Of a stretch of DNA of 33,586 nt, positions 25,696 through 33,497 are shown one piece after another (position 1 is the first letter of the stretch; each line of letters opens with the position of its first letter). The stretch lies in NCBI GenBank assembly GCA_044450785.1, contig JBIOJM010000070.1, forward strand, positions 1-33,586, given 5' to 3'. The notes under the pieces were generated by a model that saw only the letters and a program-made list of their open reading frames with translations, had not been told where the DNA came from and made no database searches. The position numbers were made by a program, and so were the translations under genes. The DNA is from JBIOJM01 sp044450785. GTDB taxonomy: Bacteria; Planctomycetota; Planctomycetia; Isosphaerales; Isosphaeraceae.

Positions 25696-26337
25696 ATGGT
25701 TAAGGCCGTTGGCTCCGATTCGACGGAAGACCTGAGTCCGCTCTCCGACGAACAATTGATGAGCCGGTATCGTGAGGAGGGGCGAGCGGCCTTGTTCAAC
25801 GAGCTCGTCCATCGCTACGAGCGTGAGCTGTACCGCTACCTGGCACGCTATCTCGGCGATCCGACGGCTGCCGAGGACGTGTTTCAAAACACCTTCCTGC
25901 AGGTTCACTTGAAACGTGGCTTATTCGAGAACGGCCGGCCGTTTCGGCCATGGCTGTATGCGATCGCGACTCACCAGGCCGTTGACGCTCTGAGAAAGGC
26001 CGGCCGGCATCCGACGGTAAGCCTGGACCAGCGCGTCAATGCCGCCAAGAGCGAATCGAACGCGGGTAACTTGATCGATCTGCTGGAGAGTGACAACGAC
26101 GGACCACTTGCCGAGCTTCAGAATTCCGAACGGCAGCAGTGGGTACGAGACAGCATTGCCCGGTTGCCCGATGCGCTGCGCCAAACCTTGATCTTGGCCT
26201 ACCACCAGGATCTAAAATATCGTGAAATTGCTGAAATTCTCAAAATTCCGGTCGGAACCGTGAAGTCGCGCTTGCACGCCGCCCTGGAGAAGCTCCAGCA
26301 GATGGCGCGGGCGGCCAAGCTCGACGGGAATGAGTAA
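25696..26337 (+). CDS. ECF-type RNA polymerase sigma factor
   Basis: A 213-residue sigma-70-family protein. Region 2 is seen in LFNELVHRYERELYRYLARYLGD and AEDVFQNTFLQV with RPWLYAIATHQAVDALRK (quoted in parts); region 4 is at the C-terminus (LPDALRQTLILAYHQDLKYR and EIAEILKIPVGTVKSRLHAA), the helix-turn-helix that reads the -35 element. It directs transcription of an unknown regulon. ATG 25696 is preferred; an in-frame TTG at 25675 would add seven residues. The next gene starts eight bases before this stop and encodes a membrane protein with an anti-sigma-like cytoplasmic part, the typical arrangement for an ECF sigma and its regulator. Confidence 0.92.
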   Translation: MVKAVGSDSTEDLSPLSDEQLMSRYREEGRAALFNELVHRYERELYRYLARYLGDPTAAEDVFQNTFLQVHLKRGLFENGRPFRPWLYAIATHQAVDALRKAGRHPTVSLDQRVNAAKSESNAGNLIDLLESDNDGPLAELQNSERQQWVRDSIARLPDALRQTLILAYHQDLKYREIAEILKIPVGTVKSRLHAALEKLQQMARAAKLDGNE

Positions 26338-27301
26338 CTCCATGAATGCGGAAGAGATGATCGAGAGCGTCCTGAGCAGGGCCCAGCGAGCGGAGCCCGA
26401 GCGGCTCGCGCGAGCTCTGCACGGCAACCCCGAGCAAGCGGCCCGGCTCGAGCGACTCCGGCAAGCGGTCGACCGGCTCTTGGACGATGGAGATTGGTTC
26501 GAGCATCCTCCTGGTCTGGCGACGCGCACCGTCGCATTCGTCGCCCGCAACCGGCGGCGGCCCCTGACTCTGCTCGACCAGGTCGCGATCCGGGTTCCCT
26601 TTCGATGGGCCGACTTCGCCGTGGCGGCCAGCATCTTCATCGCGGGCATCCTGACCCTGTTGCCGGCGATTCAGCGCTCACGTGAGCGCATGAATCAGGC
26701 GGGATGCGTATTCAACCTGCAGCAACTCGGCACCAGCCTGGCCCAGTATGCTTCCTTGCATCCGTTCCTCGGCCTGCCCCATCCGCCGGCCGACCGAGCC
26801 GATGCCCACGCGGGGATGTTTGCCGTGATGCTTCACGACGCGGGCGTGCTCAACGACATGTCGGTCCTGGATTGTCCGTGCAACGGTCCCTGCCCACACA
26901 TCAAGAAAGAGCTCGCGGGCTTCGAACAGGTCGACCACATCCGCCGCAACGATCCCGAGATGTATCGCCACATGCTCTGTTGGGACTATGCTTACAACGT
27001 CGGCTATCGCCACCCATCGGGCCGTGTGCTGCCAGCCGTGCTCTCGTCCAGTGTTCCCGTCATCGCCGACTCACCCGACCACGAGGGCTTTGCCACGATC
27101 CGGGAGGGCAACAGTCCCAATCACAGGCGCCGCGGTCAGAACGTCCTCTTTGGCGACGGCGCTGTCCGTTGGTTCCGAACCCGCAACGCTGGGCCGCTCG
27201 ATCCGGACATCTATCTCAACAACAACCATCAGCCCCGGCCCGGCGTTGATCCGAGCGACTCGGTCCTGTTTCCCAGCAAGATGCCGTTCCAGGGCCACTG
27301 A
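26330..27301 (+). CDS. Membrane protein: anti-sigma-like N-terminus fused to a DUF1559-type pseudopilin-like domain
   Basis: A 323-residue protein with an N-terminal cytoplasmic helical part (1-90), one membrane helix (FAVAASIFIAGILTLLP, about 96-112) and an extracytoplasmic domain. Just after the helix comes RSRERMNQAGCVFNLQQLG, the signature that follows the N-terminal helix in planctomycete DUF1559 proteins. Near the C-terminus HRRRGQNVLFGDGAVRWF is the companion H-x(9-10)-DG motif, here with ten spacer residues. I see no clear zinc-binding HxxxCxxC anti-sigma motif. Overlap with the sigma gene by eight bases argues for a regulatory partnership, so sensing by the outer domain is an attractive inference. 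An alternative start is ATG 26342. Confidence 0.78.
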   Translation: MSNSMNAEEMIESVLSRAQRAEPERLARALHGNPEQAARLERLRQAVDRLLDDGDWFEHPPGLATRTVAFVARNRRRPLTLLDQVAIRVPFRWADFAVAASIFIAGILTLLPAIQRSRERMNQAGCVFNLQQLGTSLAQYASLHPFLGLPHPPADRADAHAGMFAVMLHDAGVLNDMSVLDCPCNGPCPHIKKELAGFEQVDHIRRNDPEMYRHMLCWDYAYNVGYRHPSGRVLPAVLSSSVPVIADSPDHEGFATIREGNSPNHRRRGQNVLFGDGAVRWFRTRNAGPLDPDIYLNNNHQPRPGVDPSDSVLFPSKMPFQGH

Positions 27302-27323
27302 GTCCCCAGCAAAGCGAATGAAT

Positions 27324-27860
27324 CTAGCGCTTTCTGAGCCGATCGCAGATGGTGAGGGCGAGCATCGACTTGGCGTCCTCGATCCGGCCATCGTCGACCA
27401 TGGCGAGGGCCTCCTCCCAGGGGACGATGACCGGTTCAAGCCGCTCGTCAGGTTCGTGGTGGGCCGGCCCGGGCTCGAGGCCCTCGCAGACAAAAAGGTA
27501 CATTCGCTCGGTCATGAAGCCGGGTGACACGTACCACTCTCGGACGCGACGGATCCGTCCCGCGCGATATCCAGTCTCCTCCAGCAGCTCGCGCTCGGCC
27601 GTCTGGTCGGGAGACTCACCCGCGTCGATCGTGCCCGCGGGGACTTCCAGCAGCGTCTTGCCGAGGGCATACCGGTGGTTCTCGATCAGGCAGACGTGCT
27701 GGTCGTCGACCATGGGCACAAGCGCGACGGCCCCGCGGTGGAGAATGACCTCGCGCTCAACGTGGGTTCCGTCGGAGAGCTCGACTCTTTGCAAAGCAAG
27801 GTCGATTTTCAAGCCGCGATAAATCAGCCTGCGCACGGGACTGGGCTCGGCCACGGGCAC
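27324..27860 (-). CDS. NUDIX hydrolase, ADP-ribose pyrophosphatase-like
   Basis: A 178-residue cytoplasmic protein with the Nudix box GTIDAGESPDQTAERELLEE followed by TGY, and the upstream LLEVPA strand typical of ADP-sugar pyrophosphatases (NudF/ADPRase). These enzymes cleave nucleoside diphosphates linked to another group, using Mg2+ bound by the glutamates of the box. No ATG fits the start; GTG 27860 or GTG 27854 are the options, behind a TTGGGG sequence. The reading frame stays open upstream into the heptamer-rich repeat, which would add meaningless residues, so the shorter form is taken. It follows the universal stress protein gene on the same strand across that repeat. Confidence 0.87.
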   Translation of the reverse strand: MPVAEPSPVRRLIYRGLKIDLALQRVELSDGTHVEREVILHRGAVALVPMVDDQHVCLIENHRYALGKTLLEVPAGTIDAGESPDQTAERELLEETGYRAGRIRRVREWYVSPGFMTERMYLFVCEGLEPGPAHHEPDERLEPVIVPWEEALAMVDDGRIEDAKSMLALTICDRLRKR

Positions 27861-27870
27861 ACCCCAAGAA

Positions 27871-27986
27871 TAGTGGTCAGTGGTCAGTGAAGGAAGTAGG
27901 CAGTAGGAAGTAGGCAGTAGGCAGTAGGCAGCAAAGACAGTTCGGAGCGTGAGTACCAGCCACTGACCAAGGACCAAGGACCACTA
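27871..27986. repeat. 116-bp heptamer-rich element between the NUDIX and universal stress protein genes
   Basis: The stretch opens with TAGTGGTC (27871-27878) and closes with its reverse complement GACCACTA (27979-27986). Inside are tandem seven-base units: GGTCAGT twice, CAGTAGG-type units several times (about 27893-27930) and GACCAAG units (27964-27978). The last three bases, read on the minus strand, form the TAG stop codon of the universal stress gene. A related inverted element lies at 28468-28541. Confidence 0.7.
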
Positions 27987-28454
27987 CTTTTCTGCCGTGC
28001 GGGCTCGGTTGCCATTGCGGATGGTCAGCACGGGGCAGGGGGCTTCGCGGACAATTTTCTCGGCCACCGAACCCAGGAGAACGTGGCTCAATCCGGTTCG
28101 TCCGTGGGTCGCGATCGTGATGAGGTCGATGCGCTGGTCGAGGGCGTAAGAAACGATCGACTCGACTGGGCTTCCCCACAGGACGGCGGTGACCAAGGTG
28201 GCGGGCTTTCCCCAGGTGGGGTCGAGCAGGCCGTCGAGCGTGGCGTGGGCCCGATCCTCGTTCTCCTTGTAGAACTGGGCGGGCATCACGGGCATCATGA
28301 GCGGGTCGGGGCCTGCCGGCAGGATTTCGGAGAGAACGTGGAGCAAGTGCAGCGCCGAGCCGAGGCGTTCGGCGAGCCGGCAAGCATAGCGTACGGCCCA
28401 TTGGGAGTGCGTGCTGAAATCGGTCGGGGCCAGGATGGACTTGATCTCGATCAC
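27984..28454 (-). CDS. Universal stress protein (UspA family)
   Basis: A 156-residue protein with the Usp alpha/beta fold: ILAPTDFSTHSQWAVRYA at the N-terminus and the ATP-binding pattern G-x2-G-x(n)-GS in THGRTGLSHVLLGSVAEKIV near the C-terminus, then CPVLTIR. This is the ATP-binding subtype used in stress and starvation adaptation. The start is GTG 28454 with AAGGGG about seven bases upstream. The TAG stop belongs to the outer end of a heptamer-rich repeat, and another copy lies 13 bases before the start, so the gene is bracketed by the two elements. Confidence 0.9.
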   Translation of the reverse strand: MIEIKSILAPTDFSTHSQWAVRYACRLAERLGSALHLLHVLSEILPAGPDPLMMPVMPAQFYKENEDRAHATLDGLLDPTWGKPATLVTAVLWGSPVESIVSYALDQRIDLITIATHGRTGLSHVLLGSVAEKIVREAPCPVLTIRNGNRARTAEK

Positions 28455-28467
28455 GGCACGCCCCTTC

Positions 28468-28541
28468 AGTGATGGCTAGTGGGTCGTGAATCCGGTCCGA
28501 ACTGTCTTCGCTGCCTACTTCCGACTGCCTACTCACCACTA
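28468..28541. repeat. Inverted, shorter relative of the 27871-27986 element
   Basis: Read on the minus strand it begins TAGTGGT and contains GGAAGTAGGCAGC followed by GAAGACAGTTCGGA. A 23-base block at 28496-28518 is the reverse complement of 27924-27946 with one mismatch. The element supplies the last four codons and the TAG stop of the aminotransferase gene. Confidence 0.65.
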
Positions 28542-29398
28542 TTCGAGCGAACCAAGGCCTGGAACCGCTGGCGGAGATCGCGGGTGATCGGGCCGGGCCG
28601 ACCGGAGCCGATCAACCGTCCGTCGCACTCAACGACCGAGATCAGCTCGGCGGCGGTCCCCGTCAGGAAACACTCCTCGGCGGTGAACACATCATGGCGG
28701 TCCATGGTCCGCTCGATGACCGTATGGCCGGCCGCCCGCGCCAGTTCGATGACCGCATCGCGCGTGACTCCCTCGAGGATTCCCGAGTCGATCGACGGCG
28801 TATGAATCCGGCCGCCGTGCACCACGAAGATGTTATCGCCGGTACACTCGGCGAGCTCGCCCTTGTGATTGAGCATCAAGGCTTCGAGGCAGCCCGCCTG
28901 GATCGCCTCCATCTTGGCCAGGATGTTGTTGAGATAGTTGAGCGACTTGATGCGAGGATTGACCGCATTGGGGTGATTCCGGGTGGTCGCGGCCGTGACG
29001 ATCTTCAGGCCATGATCGTAAAGCTCGTCGGGGTAGAGGCTGATGTGGTCGGTGATGATGATGACCTGGGGGTCGGTCGTCTTGCGAGGATCGAGCCCCA
29101 AGCTGCCGGCGCCGCGAGTGATGACGACGCGGATGTACGCATCGGAAAGCTTGTTGAAGGCAAGCGTATCCACGATCGCGGCGGCCATCTCCTCCCGTTT
29201 CATCGGGATCTGAAGCTGGATGGCCAGTGCCGATTCATAGAGCCGGTCGACGTGCCGTTTCAGCCTGAAGACCCGTCCCGAGTAAGCCCGGATCCCTTCG
29301 AAGACGCCGTCACCGTAGAGCAGGCCGTGATCGAAGACGCTAATCTTGGCGTCCGACTTGTCATAAAGCTTGCCGCTGATGTAGATCTTCGGGCTCAT
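28529..29398 (-). CDS. ilvE: Branched-chain amino acid aminotransferase (class IV PLP enzyme)
   Basis: A 289-residue cytoplasmic enzyme that interconverts Leu, Ile and Val with their 2-keto acids. The PLP lysine is K151 in RIKSLNYLNNI; the conserved start is FDHGLLYGDGVFEGIRAY, and the cofactor-phosphate region reads GILEGVTRDAV. This matches bacterial IlvE (about 300 residues) better than D-amino acid aminotransferase or 4-amino-4-deoxychorismate lyase. ATG 29398 has GGGGGA about eight bases upstream. The last residues (NSGE) and the TAG stop come from a repeat element, suggesting that insertion replaced the original 3' end without harming the fold. It stands 105 bases downstream of the LolD-type gene on the same strand. 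Confidence 0.92.
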   Translation of the reverse strand: MSPKIYISGKLYDKSDAKISVFDHGLLYGDGVFEGIRAYSGRVFRLKRHVDRLYESALAIQLQIPMKREEMAAAIVDTLAFNKLSDAYIRVVITRGAGSLGLDPRKTTDPQVIIITDHISLYPDELYDHGLKIVTAATTRNHPNAVNPRIKSLNYLNNILAKMEAIQAGCLEALMLNHKGELAECTGDNIFVVHGGRIHTPSIDSGILEGVTRDAVIELARAAGHTVIERTMDRHDVFTAEECFLTGTAAELISVVECDGRLIGSGRPGPITRDLRQRFQALVRSNSGE

Positions 29399-29503
29399 CC
29401 GCGCAGTCCCCCCGCTGTTGCGCAGTCGTCCGTCCGGCAATTCCGCCGGACATTCGAACCATCGCGGAAGCCCGCGCCGAGCCCCCCCACACCTGTTCGA
29501 GCA

Positions 29504-30214
29504 TCAGGCCAGAGCGTGAGACCACTCCTCGATTCGACCTTCGGCGAGCCGAACGACCCGGTCGGCCTGCTGGGCAATGTGCTGATCGTGGGTCACTAAG
29601 ATCATAGTAAGACCACGCTCGCGGTTCAAGTCGCGCAGCAACTCGAGCACCGCCTGGCCGTTGCCGGCGTCGAGGTTGCCGGTCGGCTCGTCGGCCAGCA
29701 GCACGCGCGGGTGCCCGGCCAGAGCACGCGCAATGGCCGCGCGCTGCATCTCGCCGCCGGAGAGCTCGGCGGGAAAATGGGTGAGCCGGTGACCCAGACC
29801 GACCCGCTCCAGCAACTCCGTCCCTTCCTGTCGCAGCCGCCGGCGGTTGGCCCAGTAAGACCAGAGGCCGTGCCCGATCAACTGAGGCATGAGCACGTTC
29901 TCGAGGGCCGACAGCTCCGGCAGCAAGTGATAGAACTGGAAGATGAATCCGAACGTGCGGTTTCGCAATTGATCGCGCTCCCGGTCGGAGCGGTCGTCGA
30001 TCCGGCGTCCTTCCAGAACGACCTGGCCGGAATCGGGCGCGTCGAGGAGCCCCAGGATGTGCAGCAGGGTGCTCTTTCCCGACCCGCTGGCACCCACGAC
30101 CGCGACCATCTCGCCCCGCTCGACCTCCAGATCGACCCCGCGGAGGACCGGGACCTCGTTCTTTCCCTTCCGGTAAGTCTTGCTCAGACCGAGTGCGGTG
30201 AGATGGCCGGTCAT
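29504..30214 (-). CDS. lolD: LolD-type ABC transporter ATP-binding protein
   Basis: A 236-residue ABC ATPase of the MacB/LolD/FtsE family. Walker A is GASGSGKST, the Q-loop sits in FGFIFQFYHLLPELS, the signature is LSGGEMQR, Walker B is VLLADEPTGNLD and the switch histidine is in VTHD. It powers release of lipoproteins from the inner membrane toward the outer membrane when paired with LolC/LolE permeases. ATG 30214 is preceded by GAAGGTG. It lies 72 bases after the permease gene on the same strand. A MacB-type export role cannot be excluded. Confidence 0.88.
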   Translation of the reverse strand: MTGHLTALGLSKTYRKGKNEVPVLRGVDLEVERGEMVAVVGASGSGKSTLLHILGLLDAPDSGQVVLEGRRIDDRSDRERDQLRNRTFGFIFQFYHLLPELSALENVLMPQLIGHGLWSYWANRRRLRQEGTELLERVGLGHRLTHFPAELSGGEMQRAAIARALAGHPRVLLADEPTGNLDAGNGQAVLELLRDLNRERGLTMILVTHDQHIAQQADRVVRLAEGRIEEWSHALA

Positions 30215-30286
30215 CTTCTTCACCTTCCCTGGATGGTTGTGATTGGATCCGAAACGGTTCCCTGGCGGCACGCAGCCGATTTTCGA

Positions 30287-31702
30287 TCATTCATAGCGGA
30301 GCGACCGGACCGGATGAAGATGCGCCGCTCGATGCGCGGGCCAGATGCTGGCCGTAACGGCGATCACGAGCGCCCCGGCCACGATCCAGCAAACCGTGAA
30401 GGGCTGGATGAGCGTCGGGATCTTATCAAAGTAATAAATCGTGTCATCGAACACCTTGTGGTGCATGACCTTGCTGAGGACGCTCTCGATCTCGTTGATG
30501 TAGCGGACGAAGAGGAGCCCGCCAACCATCCCCACGCCGCTGCCGACCGCCCCCAGCAGGAGACCATAGCCGAGGAAGATGCCCCGGATGCCGGCCGTCG
30601 AGGCCCCGAGCGCCTTCATGACGCCAATGTCGCGCGTCTTTTCCACGACGATCATCGAAAAGATCGCCAGGATGCCGAAGCCGGCCACGGCGATGATGAA
30701 GAACAAGAGGATGTTCAGAATGCTCTGCTCGATGGCGACTGCGCCGAGGAGCGCTCCCTGTTTCTGTTCCCAGGTGAAGACTCGGAAAAACGCGGGATGG
30801 AGCCGGTCCAGAGCAAGCTGAAGCTTCTCGGCCAACGGGCCCAGCGGAACATTCGGCTTGGCCTTGATCTGGATCTGGTTGACCGCCCCGCGCCCGCGGG
30901 CATCGCGCAAGTTCCGCACGAACTGCAGCCGTTCGAGCGGAACATACACGTGCGTCGAATCATACTCGCTCATGCCGCTCTTGAAGTAGCCAACCACGGT
31001 GAACGTGTCATACCCTCCTTCCGACCTGCCCTGGCCGGCCTTGGGAAACAGGAGACCGACCTTGGTGCCGGGGGGCGCCATGTACTGATCGGGCAAGTTC
31101 TTGCCGCGGTGCCAGGTCGCGAGCGCATATCCGAGGATTGTCCCCTCGTCGGGCGTCTCCTCGCGAATCTGCTGCTGGATCGCCTCGCGCATCTGCTTGT
31201 CCAGAGGGTCGTCCCCGAGGTCCTGCAGGATCTCTCCGCGCGGGGATGACATCTTGAGCTGATCGGTGACCTCGAACGACGGAGCGATCCTTTGATTGCC
31301 ATCGTCGACCAGGAATTCCCCAAAATCACCGGTCCTGGCTCGGTCCTCGGGCCGGACTCCGATGATGTTGACGGGTCGGGTGATGACCTGGCCGCCCGGG
31401 TAGCGGAAGTGGAGAATCCCCGGGGTCTCCATGGTCGGTGCCAGGGCAACCACTTGATCACCGGCCACCTGCCTGACCCGCGCCATCACTTCGTCCGAGT
31501 TGTAGAACCCATCGAGTGAAACCGACTCGACGACCACGTCGGCCAGCACCCCGTGCAGCCGGTCGCGCATTTTCTCGGCGAAACCGGCCATGACCGAGTT
31601 GACCACGATCATGGTGGCCACGCCGAGCATCACCGAGATGACGCTGGCCAGCGCGATGTATCGCGTCTTCAAGTACCGCCAGCAGAGCAGATATTTATAC
31701 AC
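30287..31702 (-). CDS. LolC/LolE-type ABC transporter permease
   Basis: A 471-residue inner-membrane permease with the four-helix FtsX/MacB layout: a first helix near 17-38 (ALASVISVMLGVATMIVV), a large periplasmic domain (about 50-310), and three helices after 320, including VAGFGILAIFSMIVVEKTRD and IGVMKALGAS, the cytoplasmic coupling motif. Only one such permease is present, so it probably works as a homodimer (LolF-like use) with the LolD-type ATPase encoded next. The start is GTG 31702 with GGAAGGAG eight bases upstream. It begins 60 bases after lysS on the same strand, so the three genes may share a transcript. Confidence 0.88.
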   Translation of the reverse strand: MYKYLLCWRYLKTRYIALASVISVMLGVATMIVVNSVMAGFAEKMRDRLHGVLADVVVESVSLDGFYNSDEVMARVRQVAGDQVVALAPTMETPGILHFRYPGGQVITRPVNIIGVRPEDRARTGDFGEFLVDDGNQRIAPSFEVTDQLKMSSPRGEILQDLGDDPLDKQMREAIQQQIREETPDEGTILGYALATWHRGKNLPDQYMAPPGTKVGLLFPKAGQGRSEGGYDTFTVVGYFKSGMSEYDSTHVYVPLERLQFVRNLRDARGRGAVNQIQIKAKPNVPLGPLAEKLQLALDRLHPAFFRVFTWEQKQGALLGAVAIEQSILNILLFFIIAVAGFGILAIFSMIVVEKTRDIGVMKALGASTAGIRGIFLGYGLLLGAVGSGVGMVGGLLFVRYINEIESVLSKVMHHKVFDDTIYYFDKIPTLIQPFTVCWIVAGALVIAVTASIWPAHRAAHLHPVRSLRYE

Positions 31703-31762
31703 GTCCGCGACTCCTTCCGTGGGTTGCCGGTGAGGTCATGAGCACCCCCCGCGCTGCTCAGG

Positions 31763-33244
31763 TCAGGCCGTTCCTCCCGCTGTCAGCGGGCGCAAAAGCG
31801 GAAACAGGATCACGTCGCGAATACTGGGCTGGTTGAAAAGGATCATGCAGAGCCGGTCGATCCCGATACCCAGGCCGCCGGCCGGGGGCATTGCGTGCTT
31901 GAGCGCCCGGACGAAGTCGTCGTCCATCTTGGCCATCGACTCCTCCGCGGGCAGGCCCGCGAGCTGCTTGCGGAACAGCTCTTCCTGCAGCAGCGGGTCG
32001 TTGAGCTCGGTGTACGCGTTGGCAAGCTCGAGACTGCCCACGAAGAGCTCGAACCGTTCGGCGACTCGCGGGTCCGACGCTTTGCGCTTGGTGAGTGGGC
32101 AGAGCGCCGCCGGGTAGTCGATGACGAAAATCGGTCCCGTCAGGCGATCCTCGACGATGGCTTCGAAAAGCTCGTTCATCACGACGGCGGGGTCTTTGCC
32201 GGCGGTCGCCAGGCCGCCGGCCTCGGCCCGGGCCTTGACCGCGGCGAAGTCGTCGGGGTCGATCCCGGCGCATTCACCCAGCAGCCCGGCATAAGTCCGG
32301 CGCGGCCAGGGGGGCGTGAAGTCGATCGTCGCATCACCCCAGGGACGCACGAACCCGCCGCCGATGGCTTCGATGGCGCCGACGATCAACGACTCGGTCA
32401 GATCCATCATGGCATGGTAGTCGCCATAGGCCTGATAAGCCTCCATCATGGTGAACTCAGGGTTGTGCCTGGGGCTGAGGCCCTCGTTGCGATAGACCCG
32501 CCCGATCTCGAAGACCCGCTCCATGCCGCCGACCAGGAGCCGCTTCAGATGAAGCTCGAGAGCGATCCGCAGGAAGAGGTCGATGTCGAGCGCGTTATGA
32601 TGAGTGACGAACGGCCGGGCGGCCGCGCCGCCGGCGATCGACTGCATGGTGGGCGTCTCGACCTCGAGGAATCCCTTCTCCTCCATGGTCCGGCGAAACG
32701 AGGCGATCAGCTTCGAGCGGCCCACGAATACGGCCAGCGAGTCGGGGTTGCTGAACAGGTCGACATGCCGCTGCCGGTAGCGCTGCTCGATGTCGGTCAG
32801 GCCATGCCACTTCTCCGGAGGGGGCAACAAGCTCTTGGCCAGAAACGTCAGCGTCTCCGCGAAGACGGTCAGCTCACCCGTCTTGGTATGGCCGAGTCGC
32901 CCATCGACACCGATCAGATCGCCGAGGTCGAGCTGTTCGACCAGGCTCCAGCCGAGATCCCCAACCTGCTTCTTGCCAGCAAAGATCTGGATTCGCTCGG
33001 TCCAGTCGCGGAGCTCGAGGAAGACGACCTTCCCCTGGCCGCGGCGGAGCATGATCCGCCCGGCGACCCGGACGGCCGGTCCGTGCTGATCGGTCGCCTC
33101 AGTCGGTACTGGCAGCGCGCGGACAGCGGCGATCGCCTGGTGTCCATCGAATCGTTGGCCCCATGGGTCGAACCCCATGTCAGCGATCCGCTGGATCTTC
33201 TCCAGGCGCACGGCCTCCAGGCTCTCGCGCGGCTCGTCCGGCAT
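31763..33244 (-). CDS. lysS: Lysyl-tRNA synthetase, class II
   Basis: A 493-residue enzyme that charges tRNA-Lys. An N-terminal OB-fold anticodon-binding domain spans about 55-150 (VRVAGRIMLRRGQGKVVFLE), then the class II catalytic core follows with motif 2 (VFEIGRVYRNEG then RHNPEFTMME) and motif 3 (GGLGIGIDRLCMIL). Length equals standard LysS (about 490-505). ATG 33244 is chosen; AAGG stands six bases upstream, and GTG 33250 is a less likely alternative. The reading frame is open to 33328. It is the first gene of the minus-strand set at the right end. Confidence 0.95.
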   Translation of the reverse strand: MPDEPRESLEAVRLEKIQRIADMGFDPWGQRFDGHQAIAAVRALPVPTEATDQHGPAVRVAGRIMLRRGQGKVVFLELRDWTERIQIFAGKKQVGDLGWSLVEQLDLGDLIGVDGRLGHTKTGELTVFAETLTFLAKSLLPPPEKWHGLTDIEQRYRQRHVDLFSNPDSLAVFVGRSKLIASFRRTMEEKGFLEVETPTMQSIAGGAAARPFVTHHNALDIDLFLRIALELHLKRLLVGGMERVFEIGRVYRNEGLSPRHNPEFTMMEAYQAYGDYHAMMDLTESLIVGAIEAIGGGFVRPWGDATIDFTPPWPRRTYAGLLGECAGIDPDDFAAVKARAEAGGLATAGKDPAVVMNELFEAIVEDRLTGPIFVIDYPAALCPLTKRKASDPRVAERFELFVGSLELANAYTELNDPLLQEELFRKQLAGLPAEESMAKMDDDFVRALKHAMPPAGGLGIGIDRLCMILFNQPSIRDVILFPLLRPLTAGGTA

Positions 33245-33328
33245 CTCCACCCTTACTTGTTCTCGATTCTTCACTTCGGGCGACCAGGCGTCAAATTGTA
33301 GTGAACTGGCGACTCCGGTCAACGGCAA

Positions 33329-33497
33329 GTGGCTGTGTCGAAATCGGACAATCCGCGATCAGGTTTGGTTCGTTGAGAAAGGGGAGGATCAGCGGTCTCG
33401 GCTGATCGCACCCGAAAGGTTCAAAAAGGCAAGAGCCGAGAAGGACTTACAGCGAGATGATCTCCAGCCGGCCACTGGCCACCTTGAACAGTGGCAA
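33329..33497. other. Non-coding stretch with a short hairpin
   Basis: No gene is recognised. GCCACTG at 33471-33477 pairs with CAGTGGC at 33489-33495 across an 11-base loop, just before the long inverted repeat. There is no U-tract, so it is not a clear terminator. Confidence 0.4.

Noticed and set aside
27893..27978. CRISPR-like tandem repeats
   Set aside because: The units are only seven bases, contiguous and without unique spacers, and no cas gene is present.
31739..31760. Terminator-like stem (TGAGCA / TGCTCA) between lysS and the permease gene
   Set aside because: The stem is only six pairs with a ten-base loop and no U-tract, and the genes appear to form one unit.
29711..33301. Plus-strand open frames of 512 and 468 codons opposite lolD/permease and lysS
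   Set aside because: They are shadows of well-recognised minus-strand genes.
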